Shown: one piece after another, positions 1-14,650 of the stretch
Position numbering within the stretch: position 1 is the first letter of the stretch
Layout: every line of letters begins with the position of its first letter
NCBI RefSeq assembly: GCF_004027225.2
Contig: NC_044277.2
Location: 30,084,995 to 30,148,994, forward strand
DNA: 64,000 nt
Source of the DNA: Strigops habroptila
Lineage: Eukaryota > Chordata > Aves > Psittaciformes > Psittacidae
Reading direction: 5' to 3'
Program-made: the position numbers and the translations under genes
The notes under the pieces: generated by a model
Told to the model about the DNA's origin: nothing
What the model saw: only the letters and a program-made list of their open reading frames with translations
Databases searched by the model: none

Positions 1-2650
1 CTCTCTCACTTCTCCCAGAAAACAACAGAAAGGCCCAAATTCTCATAGAACAATTTTTGGAAGGTAAAAAAGGTCACCTATTTCTCTTTTCATTTTCAAA
101 TCCCAAGAGGAGATTTTGAAGGATACTAAGGGCTGTTAAGCACCCAATTCCCACCGAGAATCAGAGAGAATTGGACGACTGGCTGCCCATTGTGTCTTTG
201 ATTTATTTCCCTCTTTGGTCTTTACTAACAACAATTTTTTCTCATTTGGAACACACTGATTGAAAACATCCAAGGTCAAATTCATTTTGCGGAATTCTAC
301 TGAAGTCAACAAAGACGCACACTGAGATGGACTGAAGTCCATAGCTGTATTTTCAGTCTCTCATTAGTACCAAATCTTTGGTTTTTATCTCCATTGGAGC
401 CACTTGGAGAAAGAAAGTCAACTTTATAAGTGGTTAAAATCAAAGTGGGATGAAAAATAAATTAAAATATTTTTTATGAAGTTCATTTTTAAATATCTGA
501 TCATGAAAAATATTTTGGTATTTTCAGGTTTATATTTTTCTCAAATGTTTCCTCTGAAAACTTTACAGGAATATATATGGGCTTCTTTCTTAATTAGAGT
601 TCCCTTTTTCTGCATATCTTCTGGTTGGTTGTTAACAGTGGAAATCATCTCACATCACTTTAGAGGTCTGCAGTCTGGCTGTCTACATTTGAACTACTTT
701 TCATAGGCTCCATTTGCAGCCTAAAGGAAGACAAAGGCACTGCAGGACATAATTAATCTGAGTGATTAATAAAATGTGAGGAATAACACCCTATGTGTAC
801 TTGTTTTTCTCCACTAGCAAGAAGAGTAATCCAGCTGGCTAGATCAGATTTGCACTGTAGGAGTCTACATTTGATCAGATGAATCCTTTCCTGCTGTCAC
901 ACATTTCTTCCTCCTTCCAAGGCTAACCTTGTTCAGTGTGGTGTGTTTGCAATTTGTTTGTATGATAAACTGCGTTTGTGAATCTTCATATGCTCCACTC
1001 TTTTTGATATTTGTGCATTAAAAAAGACAAATCCAAAATTCGTGAATATGGTCAATCTGATGATGTAAAATTTGATACATTTGTCTGTCTAACATATTAT
1101 ATTGGCTTCTGTCACAGTAATATATGAGCACTTTAGGCATCCCTGTTCATTTATATACTTCATTAAAAATCATTGCTCTTTATTCAAGTGTAGTAGCATT
1201 GTTCAGATATAATACAGAGTTATCTAGGTCAAACCAAAATACATTTTCATTCATATCAAGAATATATAGACAGCTAAGTGGAAGGATTATGATTCAGGAA
1301 CTTGTAGCATCTGTCATGACAATGAGTACAGGTTCCAGTGACTGGAGACTGGTGGTTTACATCAGACTCCTGAGATCTCCCTGAACAATTTCTTCAGAAA
1401 CGCTGTTACTGGGGATTTGTTACTTCCTGGAGCAGAGTTTCAAAATTTCCCAATGAGGTTACTAAAGGTGCTGTTCAGCATTAGTAGCTACTTCAGACAA
1501 ACCTCCATGCTTTCTGACAACGTATCAGGATGAAATCACACTGCAGCCAGTGCTGTCATTTCAGTTTAATTCTCTATGATCTGTTGTTGCCATGCTACCT
1601 TTCTAGTTATAGTGTTTTCATTCTTAATCATTGTTTCAGTGTTAAAAAAAAATGGTTTTGTTCAGTAAGAGCCATTCTCCTTTGACCATAATAGTAAGAC
1701 CATAATGGTAAGGTTAGGGAAATCGGTTTGTCTGGAGATGTGACAGACCGAAATACAGTTTAGAAAGCTTAATTTTAATGACTTGGGCCTCACTTAAATA
1801 ACTGGACAACCAGCACTTAAAACACTGTATGTGTTCACTGACCATAGTATCTGAATTTTTGCTGAAAATGAGAACTACCCATGTAGTTCATTTATGGTTT
1901 TTTGAGAATACCACTGCATGGCAAGGAAAATGGAAAATGTACATGACCACTCTGCTGTTTGACGTTATGATATACATGACATTGTGTGTGTCTCTTTTAG
2001 CTGTTCAGTTACTGTTGAGCTGGAACTGAACTGTCTGTTTGGGTCTACAAAACTACAAGGATAATTAAGAAAGACTTTTTTTTTTTTTTTTTGTGGCACG
2101 AAAACATATATCTAGAACAATTTACTTTTAGATACTGTCTTAATCATCTATTAAAATATGATTCCTAAGTAGAACGGTGGGAATGAAAGATGAAAAGTTG
2201 CTTCACAAAACTGTAGTCCTAGAAGGTACTTTGCCAGATTGCCTCATCAGTAGCTCAAGCATAATCAATTTTACTTACACATTTCCTGATGATTCCTTGT
2301 TTATACAAGAAAGACCTCCAATTAGGAAGGTTCCACAACTTTCCCAGCCAATCTCTTGCAATGCTTCACTTTCTTTTACTATTACAAAGGCTTTTTTTCT
2401 TATTATCTAACCAAATCTTCTTTTCTGCCCTTTAAACACAATCCATCATAAGCTTAGAAAACAGATTATTCTCATCTTTGATATTTTTGGGGACTGTGCC
2501 ATCATACTCTCACTTTTATCTTCTTCCCTTCAGTGTAAATGAATAAATGTATTCAATCTTTCCTCCTAGGTACTATATTTCTAGATACCTGATGATTCTT
2601 CTCTTCCAGTTTCCACTTGGTCCACACCTTCCCTGAAGTGCAGGGAAAGC

Positions 2651-2674
2651 AGCTAAGACTTACTAGTCTTAGCT
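2651..2674. repeat. Perfect hairpin, 10-bp stem and 4-nt loop
   Basis: The arm at 2651-2660 (agctaagact) is the exact reverse complement of 2665-2674 (agtcttagct), separated by tact. Immediately after it the 11-mer cttaaaggatt occurs twice (2673-2683 and 2688-2698), so the first copy overlaps the end of the stem. No flanking gene suggests a terminator or processed RNA role; it may just be a replication-slippage product. Confidence 0.6.
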
Positions 2675-5600
2675 TAAAGGATTAAAACTTAAAGGATTGA
2701 TTCTTTAAGTTTCTGCAGGTTGCAATTCTATTTATACATCCCAGTATGGTGCTTATTTTTTTTTTGTAGCAGGATGACGTTGTTGACACATGCTGAATGT
2801 GTTACCCACTGTAAAGCCACCAGTACTTTTTTTTTGAAGCATAGGCAAACATGCGGCATACAGAATGACATACTGTATGGACACATAACATTTTTTTTGA
2901 AGTCTACCTGATGTACAAGGCAGCTATTTTATATGTTATCTCAGTGTCAGGCCTTTTAGTATTCTTATGGTATCTCTAAAACCTATGTTTGTTTCTTTCT
3001 TTGTTTTTCCATAGAACGTCTGATTAGATGCTGTTCTAGCATCACGGACAGTTTGTGAAGTTGATTCTTTCTGATACTATTGTTATTGACACAGTGTTTT
3101 TGAGACTGTACCTTGGGTTTCTCAAGACGAATTTTATTTCTTACCCTGTACTCCAAAGAAAGTCCTGGCTGTCCTTCCTATCTTATTATCTGAAAATGTG
3201 ATTATCTGCACTTTTGATAAGTATGCTCTGTTCTTTCATCCAGGTCAATGGATACCAGAACTGGAGCAGACCCCCATGGATAATCACACAATATGTTCTT
3301 TTATTTTAGCATTGAACAATTGATAACCAGTTTGAGTACAGTTACAATATTGAGTACAAAGCAATTCATTGAAAGTGAGACTAATGAAGTAGAAACAATT
3401 ACAGATTAATGTTTTGGCAGCTTCTGTTGCATATTACTTTCTTATCTTCATTTTTAGTGTCTTTTTTTCTTTCCCTTTTTTCTTCCTTTTTTTTTTTTTT
3501 AAATAAAAACTAAACAAAAGAATCAAACTGCTTGCTCTCTGAAGAGGGCAGTATTAATCAGTTATGTGATATTTCTGCTGTTTAAGACAAATTGCTAGCG
3601 TCAAGCAAGCTAATTTGTATATTGATCAGCAGAACTTACCACTTAGAGGAAGAGCATATTCCTTGCTAAAGATATAAAGCAGAGGACTCACAGAAGCTCT
3701 GAATTAAAAATGGAATGGTGTATAATGGAGATTCTGATGAGATTGATAGACCTGCTATCCTCATGGAAGCATGGTGTCGCTGAGAGTGTCTCTGGGATAC
3801 ACCACTGCCCAAGTATAAGGCACAGTCTTTATGATCCTCTTAGGCTTGCATTGCGAGCTTCTGTTTTTTAACACTTAACTGTTTCAGTTAGTTCATGGTT
3901 TAGATGAGGATTTTGTATTTATACACAGACTCAGAAATATGCACACACACATAGCGTTCTTTCCAGGACCTAAATTCTGCCTTTTACTGTATGGCTAAAA
4001 CCCATTCAGATCTTTGCTGGGTTGCACAATTTTAAAATTGAAGCTGAAGTTTACTTTCAGTCTATAAATAAATATGTTAGTCTACAAATAAAATATAAAA
4101 TAAAACCTATGAAAAACTGTCAGACAAAGCTGAGCAAAGAACTCTGTCTCTTCCATTGCTTATAGAAACCAGAGTGCAGATGTTCAGCCCTGACTGCTGA
4201 TTTGCAGTGTTACTGTTCAGGTCATGGGTGACCATCTGTTTCCTTTCACTTTATGACACAGCACTTGCCCTCCATGAATCTTTCTGAGTTTCCTTCTGAT
4301 ATGATGGCAAAAGAGGAATGAAAGAAACACTTATTTGGACAAGAGGCAGAGAAGCTTGAATGAATAATATTATTGTAATAAAACAGTGTGATTCTTCTCT
4401 TTAGTTTCCAAGCATCCCTAGCAGTACTGTTAACTACTCTTCAAACAGGGAGGAGAGAGAGATACACAGCCCTATAGTTGACTTTAGCCCTTATGGGGCT
4501 CTATTTCTTCCCATTTACTAGATTAGCCACCTTTGGAAACTGATAAACAGAATAGTGTAAGTACCTAAATTAGCTGCCGTAGTATGACTACCCCTCTAAA
4601 TATCCGGACTAATGCTTAGAGGGAGCAAATGTTTGTCTGAGCTTTGTAGCAGTAAAACATTAGCTCTTTCAGAAGGCTTAACTGGCATTCAGTGCAGTTT
4701 CATGAATCAGAGGTCTCTTCTGTAACACAGATGGGCATTTTTTAGATTAATTCTAACCCTATATTATGAATAGTTCTCTTCATGAGTGGGCCTGGGTTTA
4801 TTTCTACAGGGAAATAGTATCTTTTCTTTTTTGAACAAGATACTTCTAAGCATAAGAGGAGAGAACAATGAGACAATGTTGAAAAGAAAAAATAAAATGC
4901 AAAGTTAACCACAAATTTCCATAACGAGGAAACAAACCACAATGTACTCTGAAATGGTGCCAGCCAGTCCCTCATTATTTTTCAATATAAGATAGAGGCC
5001 AAAATAAGAAAAGTTAAGGGACTTTCAAATGACCTACACAGCAAGTTGATTACCCCTAAGACCCAGCTTCTTTGGTCAAATATATGTAGGCAATACTGTT
5101 GCATGCAATCCTGTTCACTTGAATGAAGTGACAACAAAATTATGTCCAATGTATACAGTATGCAGGGAAGCTACCTCTTACGCCAGTATTCTGACTTCCA
5201 AGAGTCTGCTTAAAACCCAGACACAGCAACTGATGGAAAAATGGGGTTTATTTTTGTATCTATCTTCACTAATCATATTACAAAATGTTAAGTGTATAGC
5301 ACAGCCACTGTGCTTAAAAGCTTGGTATTTTTAATGTTTTGGGTCAGATTTATCTCATTGTAACTGTTTTTATTGTGTCTGTGTGTACAGGAGAAGAATT
5401 TAACCTGTTCTTTCCTACAAATTCTAGCTCTAACTAAAAATGTTTCAGATTTGAAATATCCAATTTAAGTAGGTGGCTGCAAACTCTAAGAGATCTTCTA
5501 GCTTAACTACAGGCAGTTTTGGGTCATTATTTTACTACACTATGAATGAGAGCACTCAGATTTGAAACCATTTCATTCCAAACCAAGTCTTACAATTTTT

Positions 5601-5676
5601 AAGTCAGCTCCAGAACCTACAGACCTAAACAAAATTAGTCTTTGAGTTGATTTTGCCAATCTATACAAATGGTAAA

Positions 5677-5714
5677 GGTAAATATCAAAATGGTATAGGT
5701 AAATATCAAAATGG
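5677..5714 (+). repeat. Two-copy tandem duplication, 21-bp period
   Basis: The 17-mer ggtaaatatcaaaatgg occurs at 5677-5693 and again at 5698-5714. The period is 21 bp, a multiple of three, so a chance reading frame through it stays open and gives a repeated GKYQNG. There is no other sign of coding. Confidence 0.7.
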
Positions 5715-6000
5715 ACGGTGTATAACAGTGTACTGTATCACCATTTATTGGGACTTGATGTACATAGGCAAGATTTCTAATGTATACTCTTGCAAGAGAC
5801 AAATCCAGCAGGGGCTTCTGTATTGCTTTCTATACATAAAACTTGTTTTAAATAAAGAAACAATGGGGAAGAATCAACAGTTCCTTTGCTTTACGAAAGA
5901 CTTATATATTCCTTTAATGGAAAAATGCTTTATCTCAAATAATCCCTGGATGCCCAGGAAATATACTATTCAGTCAAGATCTGAATTTCATGAGGTTGGC

Positions 6001-6065
6001 AATCAACAACCCAAAATATTGATAAATATTTAGCCACAACAGGAATGGTTGTTGATCAATATTTT
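6001..6065. repeat. Overlapping inverted repeats around 6001-6065
   Basis: The 9-mer atcaacaac (6002-6010) is complementary to gttgttgat (6048-6056), and the 11-mer aaaatattgat (6013-6023) is complementary to atcaatatttt (6055-6065). The right arms overlap, so only one of the two hairpins can form at a time. The sequence is AT-rich and the arms are short; function is unknown. Confidence 0.45.
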
Positions 6066-9000
6066 TATTGGAAAAGTTAATCTGAGAGAAGCTAATAGTT
6101 GGTGGAGGCTTCCACAATTTTCAGTTGTTGTCTAGATCCAGTTGAACTTTCTCAAAATCTCTATGTATGGTCCTGAATGCTCCTGATTCTGTTTTATATT
6201 TGCATTCATTTACTTAGCAACTTTTTTCTTATTTGCAGAAGACTGTGGGAAACATCTGCTTGTTAAGGAGTGTCTCCAATAGAGAGATGATCTTGAGTTG
6301 AGCTTCATTTGTAGTATTTCCCTGTCATTTTTGCTATCGCTGAGGCAGAAAATCAATATTAGTATTATACAATTAACTGAACCACCTTTGAACTGTAATT
6401 CTAAATGCAGCAAAGAACAGAAAAACGTATGTATTTTTGCAATCTATGTGTACAAACTTAGAGCTAGGGAGGAGGGTCTTAGCACCTTGCAATCTAGGGT
6501 ACTGCATCTTCTAAAGTCAAAAGATTTCCTACAGATTTAGGTTACTATAAATAGGTAAGTTGAGTTACTACTTAAAATACTGAAACAGAAAGTCGATGCA
6601 TACATGGAAAAGAACATTTGCATTTGACTGGGCTTTTTACAAAAATGCAACAGAACACCTATTACTATTACATGAATAATGGGAAATTATTCATCAGTCT
6701 AATAGTTCTAATGCTCAGGGTGCTTTTTCTCTTAATTTTTCTTTTTCTTGACTTCATTCTATTAATTCGCATTGCACAGGTACTATATAAAATTATTCTA
6801 ATATCCCTTTGATATTAACATTATTGATATTAATACTGCTGGTTTTAGCTCTCTGGCCTGCTGCAAAGAAGCATCACATTTTATTCCTCTTTTGCAGTAG
6901 AAGAGACCAGTACTCAAAAGTTAAAAATATGCAACTTTTTTTATCCATAGTGTTGGTAGGATAAAGAACTTAATGACATGATCAGATATATTTTTTCTGG
7001 ATGTTCAGTCAGACCAATAGGGTAAATTTAAACATGTGACCAAGAAACATTTTAACTGCAATTGAGAGTTTAAGTTTAGGAAAATCTTATGTTCCGAGGT
7101 GTATGAGATACCATAGATATACCCATTGTTAGGCAGAAATGTATGTCAGACTCTAGAGATAAACAGCTAATTAGAATCACTGAGATCATATCTGACTGCA
7201 TGGGAGCAAGGGGAAGTTGATGCTTCTGGTTGTATTTGCATGATAGACTAATAATTCAACTGTTTGCCAAAAGACCTCTTTGATCTAGCTCTTCACTGTA
7301 AGAGAATTTTCACATCCAGCTTTTGTGTTCTAGGAGGGCATTTGTACCGAAGTCCCTGGAGTGATCTGACCATGACTTAGCTTCTCTTCCTATTATCACA
7401 GAGATATATTACAGCCAGAATGGGAAAGCTGGTCAGACCAGATAGTAGGAGCCTTGTTCTGTAAATAGTTGTTTGGGCATTTAGCCAGGAAGGGTCATAT
7501 GGGTTCTAGTTCTGCACAGTTTCTTTTTTCTCATTTTCATCCAAGGCCAAATAGTTAAACTATGCTGGGAGCTAACCGGTGTCTAAATGCAGGAAGTGAT
7601 TTGAGGCGCTCAGAACCTGGAACTCTAAACGGTGACCATGAAACAGGTGTTTAAATCAGGGCAAGACATTTTAGGCACACTGAAGCTGTCCGATAGAGTG
7701 GGATCATGCATCTTCATGTTCCACATACTGTCTGCTTTGAATTCCTGTCTAGGGACTTAATTTTTCCTCCAGACAATGCAGGACAAAGTTGGATGTCTGG
7801 TTCAACTTTGTGAATTCCTTTTTTTTTGAACACACTGAGTGCGTAACTTTTAAGCATTGCAGCGCCAAGCATTATTATGTCGAAAGCTTTTTGTTGAATG
7901 ATTACCATGGTGAACAACACTCTAAAATGATGCTTTTAGAATGACAGAAAAGAATTTTCATTATTTGGCTTTATGCATGGCTCCAGGTCTCTAATTTCCT
8001 GCTCATTATTTGCACCTTTTACATGTAGGGATTCTGTGGTACAGGGAGAGATAGCAGTTTCCCAGGTTGTATTCTCCACTGTCAGGTTACTCATACCTAT
8101 CTTGTGTCCTGACTTCCATTTTTTCCGTTTCCTTGTTAAATCATTTTTAGTTCGTTCCAGTGTCTAATTCTGTGTTCTGCCTTGCCCAGATTCTTCCTTG
8201 CTTTTATTTTACTGTTTCTTATTATAAGCCTGTAAACCAGACTAGCTCAGTCAGTCCCAGAGCCCTTCACCAGGCACTCTGATTGTGACCCAGTATTTCT
8301 TCCATAACTATGTAGCATCAAGTAGCAGTTCAGTCTTTCACCCTCCAGAATCTGTTCTTATCTACTACAGACACTTTTCCTTCTCTCTTTCCCCTGTCTT
8401 TGAGTGACTCTTTTGCACTGAGAGCACATGGCTTCTTTCTCTAAGTTGCCAAGAGAGGAGGGGGGAAACTGCTGATTCTGGGCTCAGGAGGAACGCACGT
8501 ATCAGAACAGCAAACAGCATGGCCTGCAACTGGCTACAGGCTGTCTGCGTTCATAGTTTTATCGCTGGGGGAAGTGTAGAGGGAGTGTTCAGGGAATTTA
8601 TTATCAAAATCAAAGCAGTGTGAATCTAATACATGTGAACAGCAGTTTTTTCAGCGGATTTCAAGGTTAGAAGTCAAGTCTCCAATACACCGTTCAGTGG
8701 CTTAATGATAAAACCATGCTTTGTCTCCTCTTTAATCTTCTTCCAGCTTTTGCAACAGGTAGATTATGGATGTCCTGTACCCAGAATGCCGTGCTTTCTG
8801 ATGGTTGGCTCTTAACTCATGAAAACAATTCAGCTCGTTTTATTCAAACATTCTATGACTGTTCCACTCTTCTGTATGTACATTCACACATTATGAAAGT
8901 GCAAGTGTTCCTTCCTTGTCATATGCAATACGTGAACAACATCTGATCATGAGATCTGATGTGTGATCCTCTTTCCTTGTGTCTTCCTCCTGTTACAAAA

Positions 9001-10946
9001 TGTGTTGTGGTCACACAACAAAGAAACCCTTTCTTTTTTTTTTTTGAGTGTCATGATGTGGGAGAGAAGGGATGTTACATATGAAGCATCTGGAGTGTTT
9101 CTATAAAAGTCTGTCTTCCTCCTCTCCCCTTCCAAATGGCTGGGCATGGCTGCGGATCCAACAGCTGATGATTCCTCTGCAAATGATTCCCCTCACCTTG
9201 TAATCAGAAATGGCTGATATCTTGTCTCCGTACTCCTCTAAAAAATGCTCACTTGAATCTGACCTGTGAAATGCAGTCGAAATTACTGGAATTGCTTTGA
9301 GTTATAAATGTCTGAATCCAAAAACTTACACCAAGAAGGCAGCTTTAGTAGTGCATAAATATGAACTACAATTTTACTTTTTGAGATTTCCTTATAAACG
9401 AATTCCTTTAAACCTAACATAAACAGTGAATGGAGCCCTTTATTTTCTTGGTAAAGATGACTACTATAAATAAGCATACAAAATTTGTGATTTTATATTG
9501 CCAAAGTATAATACAATACCATATACAATTTACGGAAGCTGTTTGGTTCTTCCCCAGACAGTACAGCTCCAAAAGGCGGTATACTACTATCCAGGTGACT
9601 AGCACTGTTTATAGAACTAGTAAGTGGGCTACTACAGCAGCCCAAAGCTCCAGCAGTTCCAGCTTTAGCACCTCCCTATCAGTTTCATATTGGCTTTTCT
9701 TGTTTTGGTACCAACTTAGATGAAAGTAACAGCACACAGTGGTGCATGGGCAGGCCGAATTGATCTCTCCATTAAAATCAATGGAATTATTCCTCAGGAG
9801 GTACACAGGAAGCAGAATAACAGGCACTAGAGGGCTCTAGAGCTCTGTAGACATAACATTTTATATGAACATTTAGTACAAAATTTAATTACCTTCTTAA
9901 GTGAAACACAGCTAGCTTAGGTAGTAGGCAGAGGTAGGTAATATTCTCTGGACTTCAGAGGAAAACACCCAATCCCTATAGGAAAATGATGATTACTTCA
10001 TGGTAAGCAGCCCCAGTTTTTACCCTGCTTAAAGCTATTCCAGTTCTTAAACAAATAAAAATTCAACTGTGTTCGACATTCTGGAAAGTGTTAAAAAAAA
10101 AAAAAAAATCACTGAAAAAGCTAGAAATAACCTTATACCCAAACTAGTGACTCACTTTTCTTGCCAATCAACTCCTTAAATGAAATTTTGTCATTGAAAA
10201 CAGTTCACCTAAAAATAATAAAATAATAACAACCTTACTGAAAAGTTTGCCCCCACAAACCCTAACTTACAATTGGCTATTTATTTTCTTCCAGTTATAT
10301 TATAAATTCTCATGGGAACAATGATCCCTTTTTGATTTCAGGCAGGAAATATCATTCTGTCAATATGCTTGTCTAACATACACTAAGTCATTTTTTTCCA
10401 AATAGGTGACATTTTAACATCGCATTTCATTTACACAAAGACTACGATATTAAGAAAATGTAATGTAATCATTTTTCTTGTCTGAGTAAGAATCCAGATA
10501 CCAGTCTGAAATGAATTTTTCCAGCAGTGTTAAAGGTAATAACAGTTAGCTTCCTAACTGCTGATGCTTAAGTTTTGGCCTTTTCCACTTGTAGTTGTTT
10601 AGCTTCTCGAGTAGCTGTGAGTAGCTTTGTTTTTCTGCTTGATATTGCAAGTTTAGTGAGGAATCAATCCAACAAAGCTTGTAAGTAAAACTTAAAGCAG
10701 TAAAAAGGTCCAGCAAACCATTTACTTATATATATGCTTTGCCCTTTTTTTGGCAGAGGGCCTGTGTCCTGGTTGGATAGCTTGTTCGTCAGCTTTATTG
10801 GTGGCTCCCAGCCTGTGAGAACTGTGTTTTTAAGAGAAAAGAAAAATATTTGGGGTGTTCTTAAGGAAAAAAGCTAGACACAGAGAAGACATACTATGGT
10901 TGTCTGTATCAGGATGCAAAATTGTGCCCTACTGTTTATGGCTGAT

Positions 10947-11075
10947 CAAGGCCACGTTGGATGAGGCTTTGAGAAACCTGGTCTAGTGGAAGGTGTCCCT
11001 GCTCATGGCAGGGGTTTTGGAACTAGATGATCTTTAAGGTCCCTTCCAACCCAAACTATTTGATGATTCTATGAT
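10947..11075 (+). mobile_element. CR1 LINE fragment, 3' end only
   Basis: About 130 bp carries the typical avian CR1 3' untranslated end: 'caaggcca', 'aacctggtctagtggaaggt', 'ggttttggaactagatgat', 'aggtcccttccaaccc', then the terminal gattctatgat repeat at about 11064-11075. It is heavily 5'-truncated, as most CR1 copies are, contains no ORF and lies on the plus strand. I see no certain target-site duplication. Several mismatches from the consensus I remember suggest moderate age. Confidence 0.9.
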
Positions 11076-14000
11076 ACAATTGCTTTGGTTATCCTCCTTA
11101 CCAGACTGTATCAGAAGTCACCATTTCCCAGGCATTGAAAAGGCATTATTAGAACAATAGGGTGTTATGAAAACATATGACATTAATACATATCTATCTG
11201 AGAGACAAATGATACAAGAAATACAGTTTATATGCATTGTGGCATAACCTTTTGGTAAGTAAAGATAGCAGTTTCTCTGCTGTGCTGTTGGGAGTTGTCC
11301 ATAGATGCTGCTTCTGCAACACGTTTGCTTGGTCTTATTTCATTTGTAGTGTCTAAATGACCAAACTGCAAGCTCAGTGACTTCAAGTTATGTTTGCATT
11401 ATGGAATACATCTAGTGTCAACAGTGTACTTTTTGGGGAAAAAAGCCACTACTTTTTTAGTCCTACTTTCTAACTTTCCAGCTAGAAATTGAAGTAAACT
11501 TAAAGTTAAGAATCCTAAATTTAAGTATCTTCATGTAAGTGTCTGTATTTGCACTGTGTGTCTAAGCTGACAGTTAATCAGTAGAGATTTAGCCAACATC
11601 ACCAGCAGAGCCTGAAGGTGCTTTCAGCTGATATTAAATCAGGTATCAGCATCCTGTCAGCTGAATAGTTCTATACACTTCATTGACAAGGAGTTCAATT
11701 CGCAGCCCTCAGCCCCAGAGGAGAGACCCAGCATGCTCCCAGCTCAGGGATCTGGACTCCAGCCTGAAAACAGTAAGCAGTCTGGCCTGCTCCCAAACCA
11801 CTGCTCTACCATCAGCTTCCTTTTGGAAATCTTTGGGTATTAAATTAGTTGTTATTTAAAGAGGAATGGAAAGAGGGTTTCATGCCATTTTTGTAACGTA
11901 TATTTTAGGGCTACCAACAGTGGTCAGAAAGGATTTTTTCCCAACTTTGTGATGCTCAGTATAGTTCATGGGTTTTATGTTCTCCATCTTTTCTTGAAGC
12001 ACAAGGTTCTGCAACATGGACAAAAGGTGTTCAAAGTCTTACTGGTATTTGTAAAACTCTCAGAGGTCTGGCTGATATGTGTCATTTAGGGCTAAATGAT
12101 CTCTAGGTTTTGATTTAAGAATGTTTTCAAGGTCAAGTTCTCAAAGACCTATTGGATTTTGCCTCTCACTTCAACTGTGAGCCAGAGTGCACTTGATGGA
12201 GTTGTCTGTCCTGTTTCACTTAGCAGCTTTTTCTACTACTGCAGTGACTTAGGACATCAGTGATGACCGTTACTAATAAGGCTATATGCAGAAGCATATT
12301 TACAGTGTCTTAACCATTGAAATGGGTTCTGCATGGATCATAGCATGTGTTATCTAAATGTGATGCAATTAAAATACACTATGTACAGCAGAGAGAGCTC
12401 TCAGTTCTTTCTGAAATTCAGTTCACTCTGTATTATCGTAATTTAAATCAACAAAATATCAAGTAATCAACATTATTGTTTGCCTTTGAAACTCCTGAGT
12501 TTCAAAAATCATGAGTAGTTTATATTTTCTATTCAATTCACTTCCCACCTGAAGTAGCAAAATCTTGGAAAATATACCTTTGGATACAAAATTTTAAGTG
12601 TCTGGATATCGTTTTTGTTATAGAATGTTTGTTATGGTGATAGATGTTTTTTATTAAACCCCAGCATCGTATACACAATATTCTCATACCCAGATGTATG
12701 GTGAAGAAGCTGTTAGAGACCTTTTTTTGCACATAAAGGTTTTGTGACAGAAAAAACCACATATTGCTGCTTTAGATTTCAATTATTTATTTACACCGAA
12801 AAGATAGGTATGGAAACCAAAACAAAAGTAAACTGATCTACCTAAAGAAGAAAGCTTTGTTTTTCTCCAGGACTTCTCATTTTAGTCAGACTATGGCCAG
12901 TTTATGCGTCACACTACCTTCAAGAGCGGTTAGCTTAAAAATATTTTATTTGTTAATGAAGCTTCAGAGCACTATGCTGTACTACACGACACACCACATG
13001 AACATTCTTTTTTTTTTTTTTCTTGAGCTGTAACATTATTTAAAAGCATTATAAAAAGATCAACTGCCTCCTTTTGTTCTCTCTTGACTGGTAATTTTGT
13101 ACTGTCTGCTGAAATGGCAGCATTGGTGGCTGATTACAAAGCCGATGTCAAAGAAAGAGATGTCAAAGAGATGCTGCATCCTGTTAAAAACACTACCTTC
13201 ATTACATATCTGTTTGGTCATGTATATTGCAAATTCTTTCTGAACATTAAATAAAACTGCATGGCATTGTTCAGAAACTGTGTTTTTTTCATTTAGAGAT
13301 TTTTTTCCCCAGTTATTTCTTTTTGTACAGAATGACTGAAATATTTCAATGCTAATAATAATAACCATTGTTATTCCAATTTCTCAACAGTGAGTGAATT
13401 ATCTTGAGCTTGAACTGGAAGGAACTATGTTGGTATATTGCTATTATTCTCTTACCTCTCTTCTTAAAAGGCAACCATTGAAATGACCTCAGAATTTCAA
13501 GGGTCACATATTTCATTTAAAACTTTATCAGCCTTGAACATATTAAAACAATAGAAATGTTGCAAAAAGTTGCTTCCTTATCTGACTGTTGCACCCACTA
13601 ATACTGTGCTGGTTATGGAAATTTAACGAAGTTCACCTTTCTTCCAATGGCGAATAGCATGAACAGCATCTGAATAAAATAAAATTGTTGAAAAATTCAC
13701 AGATAATATAGAAACATTTTGGCAGAAAGAGAAGAAAATCTTCTATATTTTTTCTGTATTTAATGTGTTAAATAATTCCTATATTTTGAAGCAATTTTTT
13801 TTTTATAATAGTTCTAACTATGGCCGTACATTCTCTGGAGATGCTTTATCCTACATGTTGATAGAAGTGATTGGAAATGGTCAGTCTACAGACCTGAGAG
13901 TTTAAAATATTTAAGGAAGTGTATGCAGGTGCCAGGGTGAGAATAAACAGGTACTCAGAGACGACAAGGTAGATCATTTGCACATGTTGTTGCAGCAAAG

Positions 14001-14650
14001 CTAAAACCTGTGTCTTGACTTGTTTTGTCTAATGAACTGTGCTGTGTAACTGGTTTCATCGTTAGGTACTTAAAGAAAACTAGCACTTTGCTTAGCTATG
14101 CTGAATGCCACATCATAGGTAATTAATGGCTGATATTTTCATCATGGAGATGCTTTCAATCATTTCCATGGCACATCAGTGCCAACAAAACAAACAAATA
14201 AACCCAAATCCAAACCCAAACAACTACAAGCCAACCAACACATGTTTCATTAGAAATGACCACTAGTGGGAAAACACAGGTAATTTTTTTACCCTCTTCA
14301 TGTTATTTTTCTTATTTGGAGATGAGGCAAAGTTGTGAGGCAACACAGGGAAAACAGTAACTTCTCCATCATGGACACCTACAGCTCTTGCCAGAAGTGT
14401 CAATGTTATTGGTACAAATAACTTGTTGGAGCAGAATAAAAAATAAAGAAGAAAAAGCTATACCATGTAAATAAAGGTTAAAAATATAAGAGATATAAGA
14501 AATGCATCCTGTCCAGTCATTTATATACAGAGATATTTTAGATAATAAGTAACCATGTTTTCTGTTGGTCTATATTTTTAAAGTTCTATTCATTCATCTC
14601 TGAAATGTGCATGATTCTCACATGTGTAAATCTTTTAAATACCAATTTCA

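Larger units (their letters stand above)
1..10946. other. Non-coding AT-rich stretch, no gene recognised
   Basis: Open frames here are all under about 130 codons, have no recognisable motifs and lie in low-GC sequence, so I treat them as chance. The stretch holds homopolymer runs (T17 at 2076-2092, T14 at 3487-3500, A16 at 10093-10108), a perfect 10-bp-stem hairpin at 2651-2674, a 21-bp-period duplication at 5677-5714 and overlapping inverted repeats at 6001-6065. I see no RNA gene, no CR1 tail and no LTR. It could be intergenic or intronic; sequence alone does not say. Confidence 0.6.

Noticed and set aside
10768..10946. LTR-like start (tgtcctggttggatagc)
   Set aside because: Only the first few bases resemble the LTR starts; no matching interior, no CA end and no duplication before the CR1 fragment.
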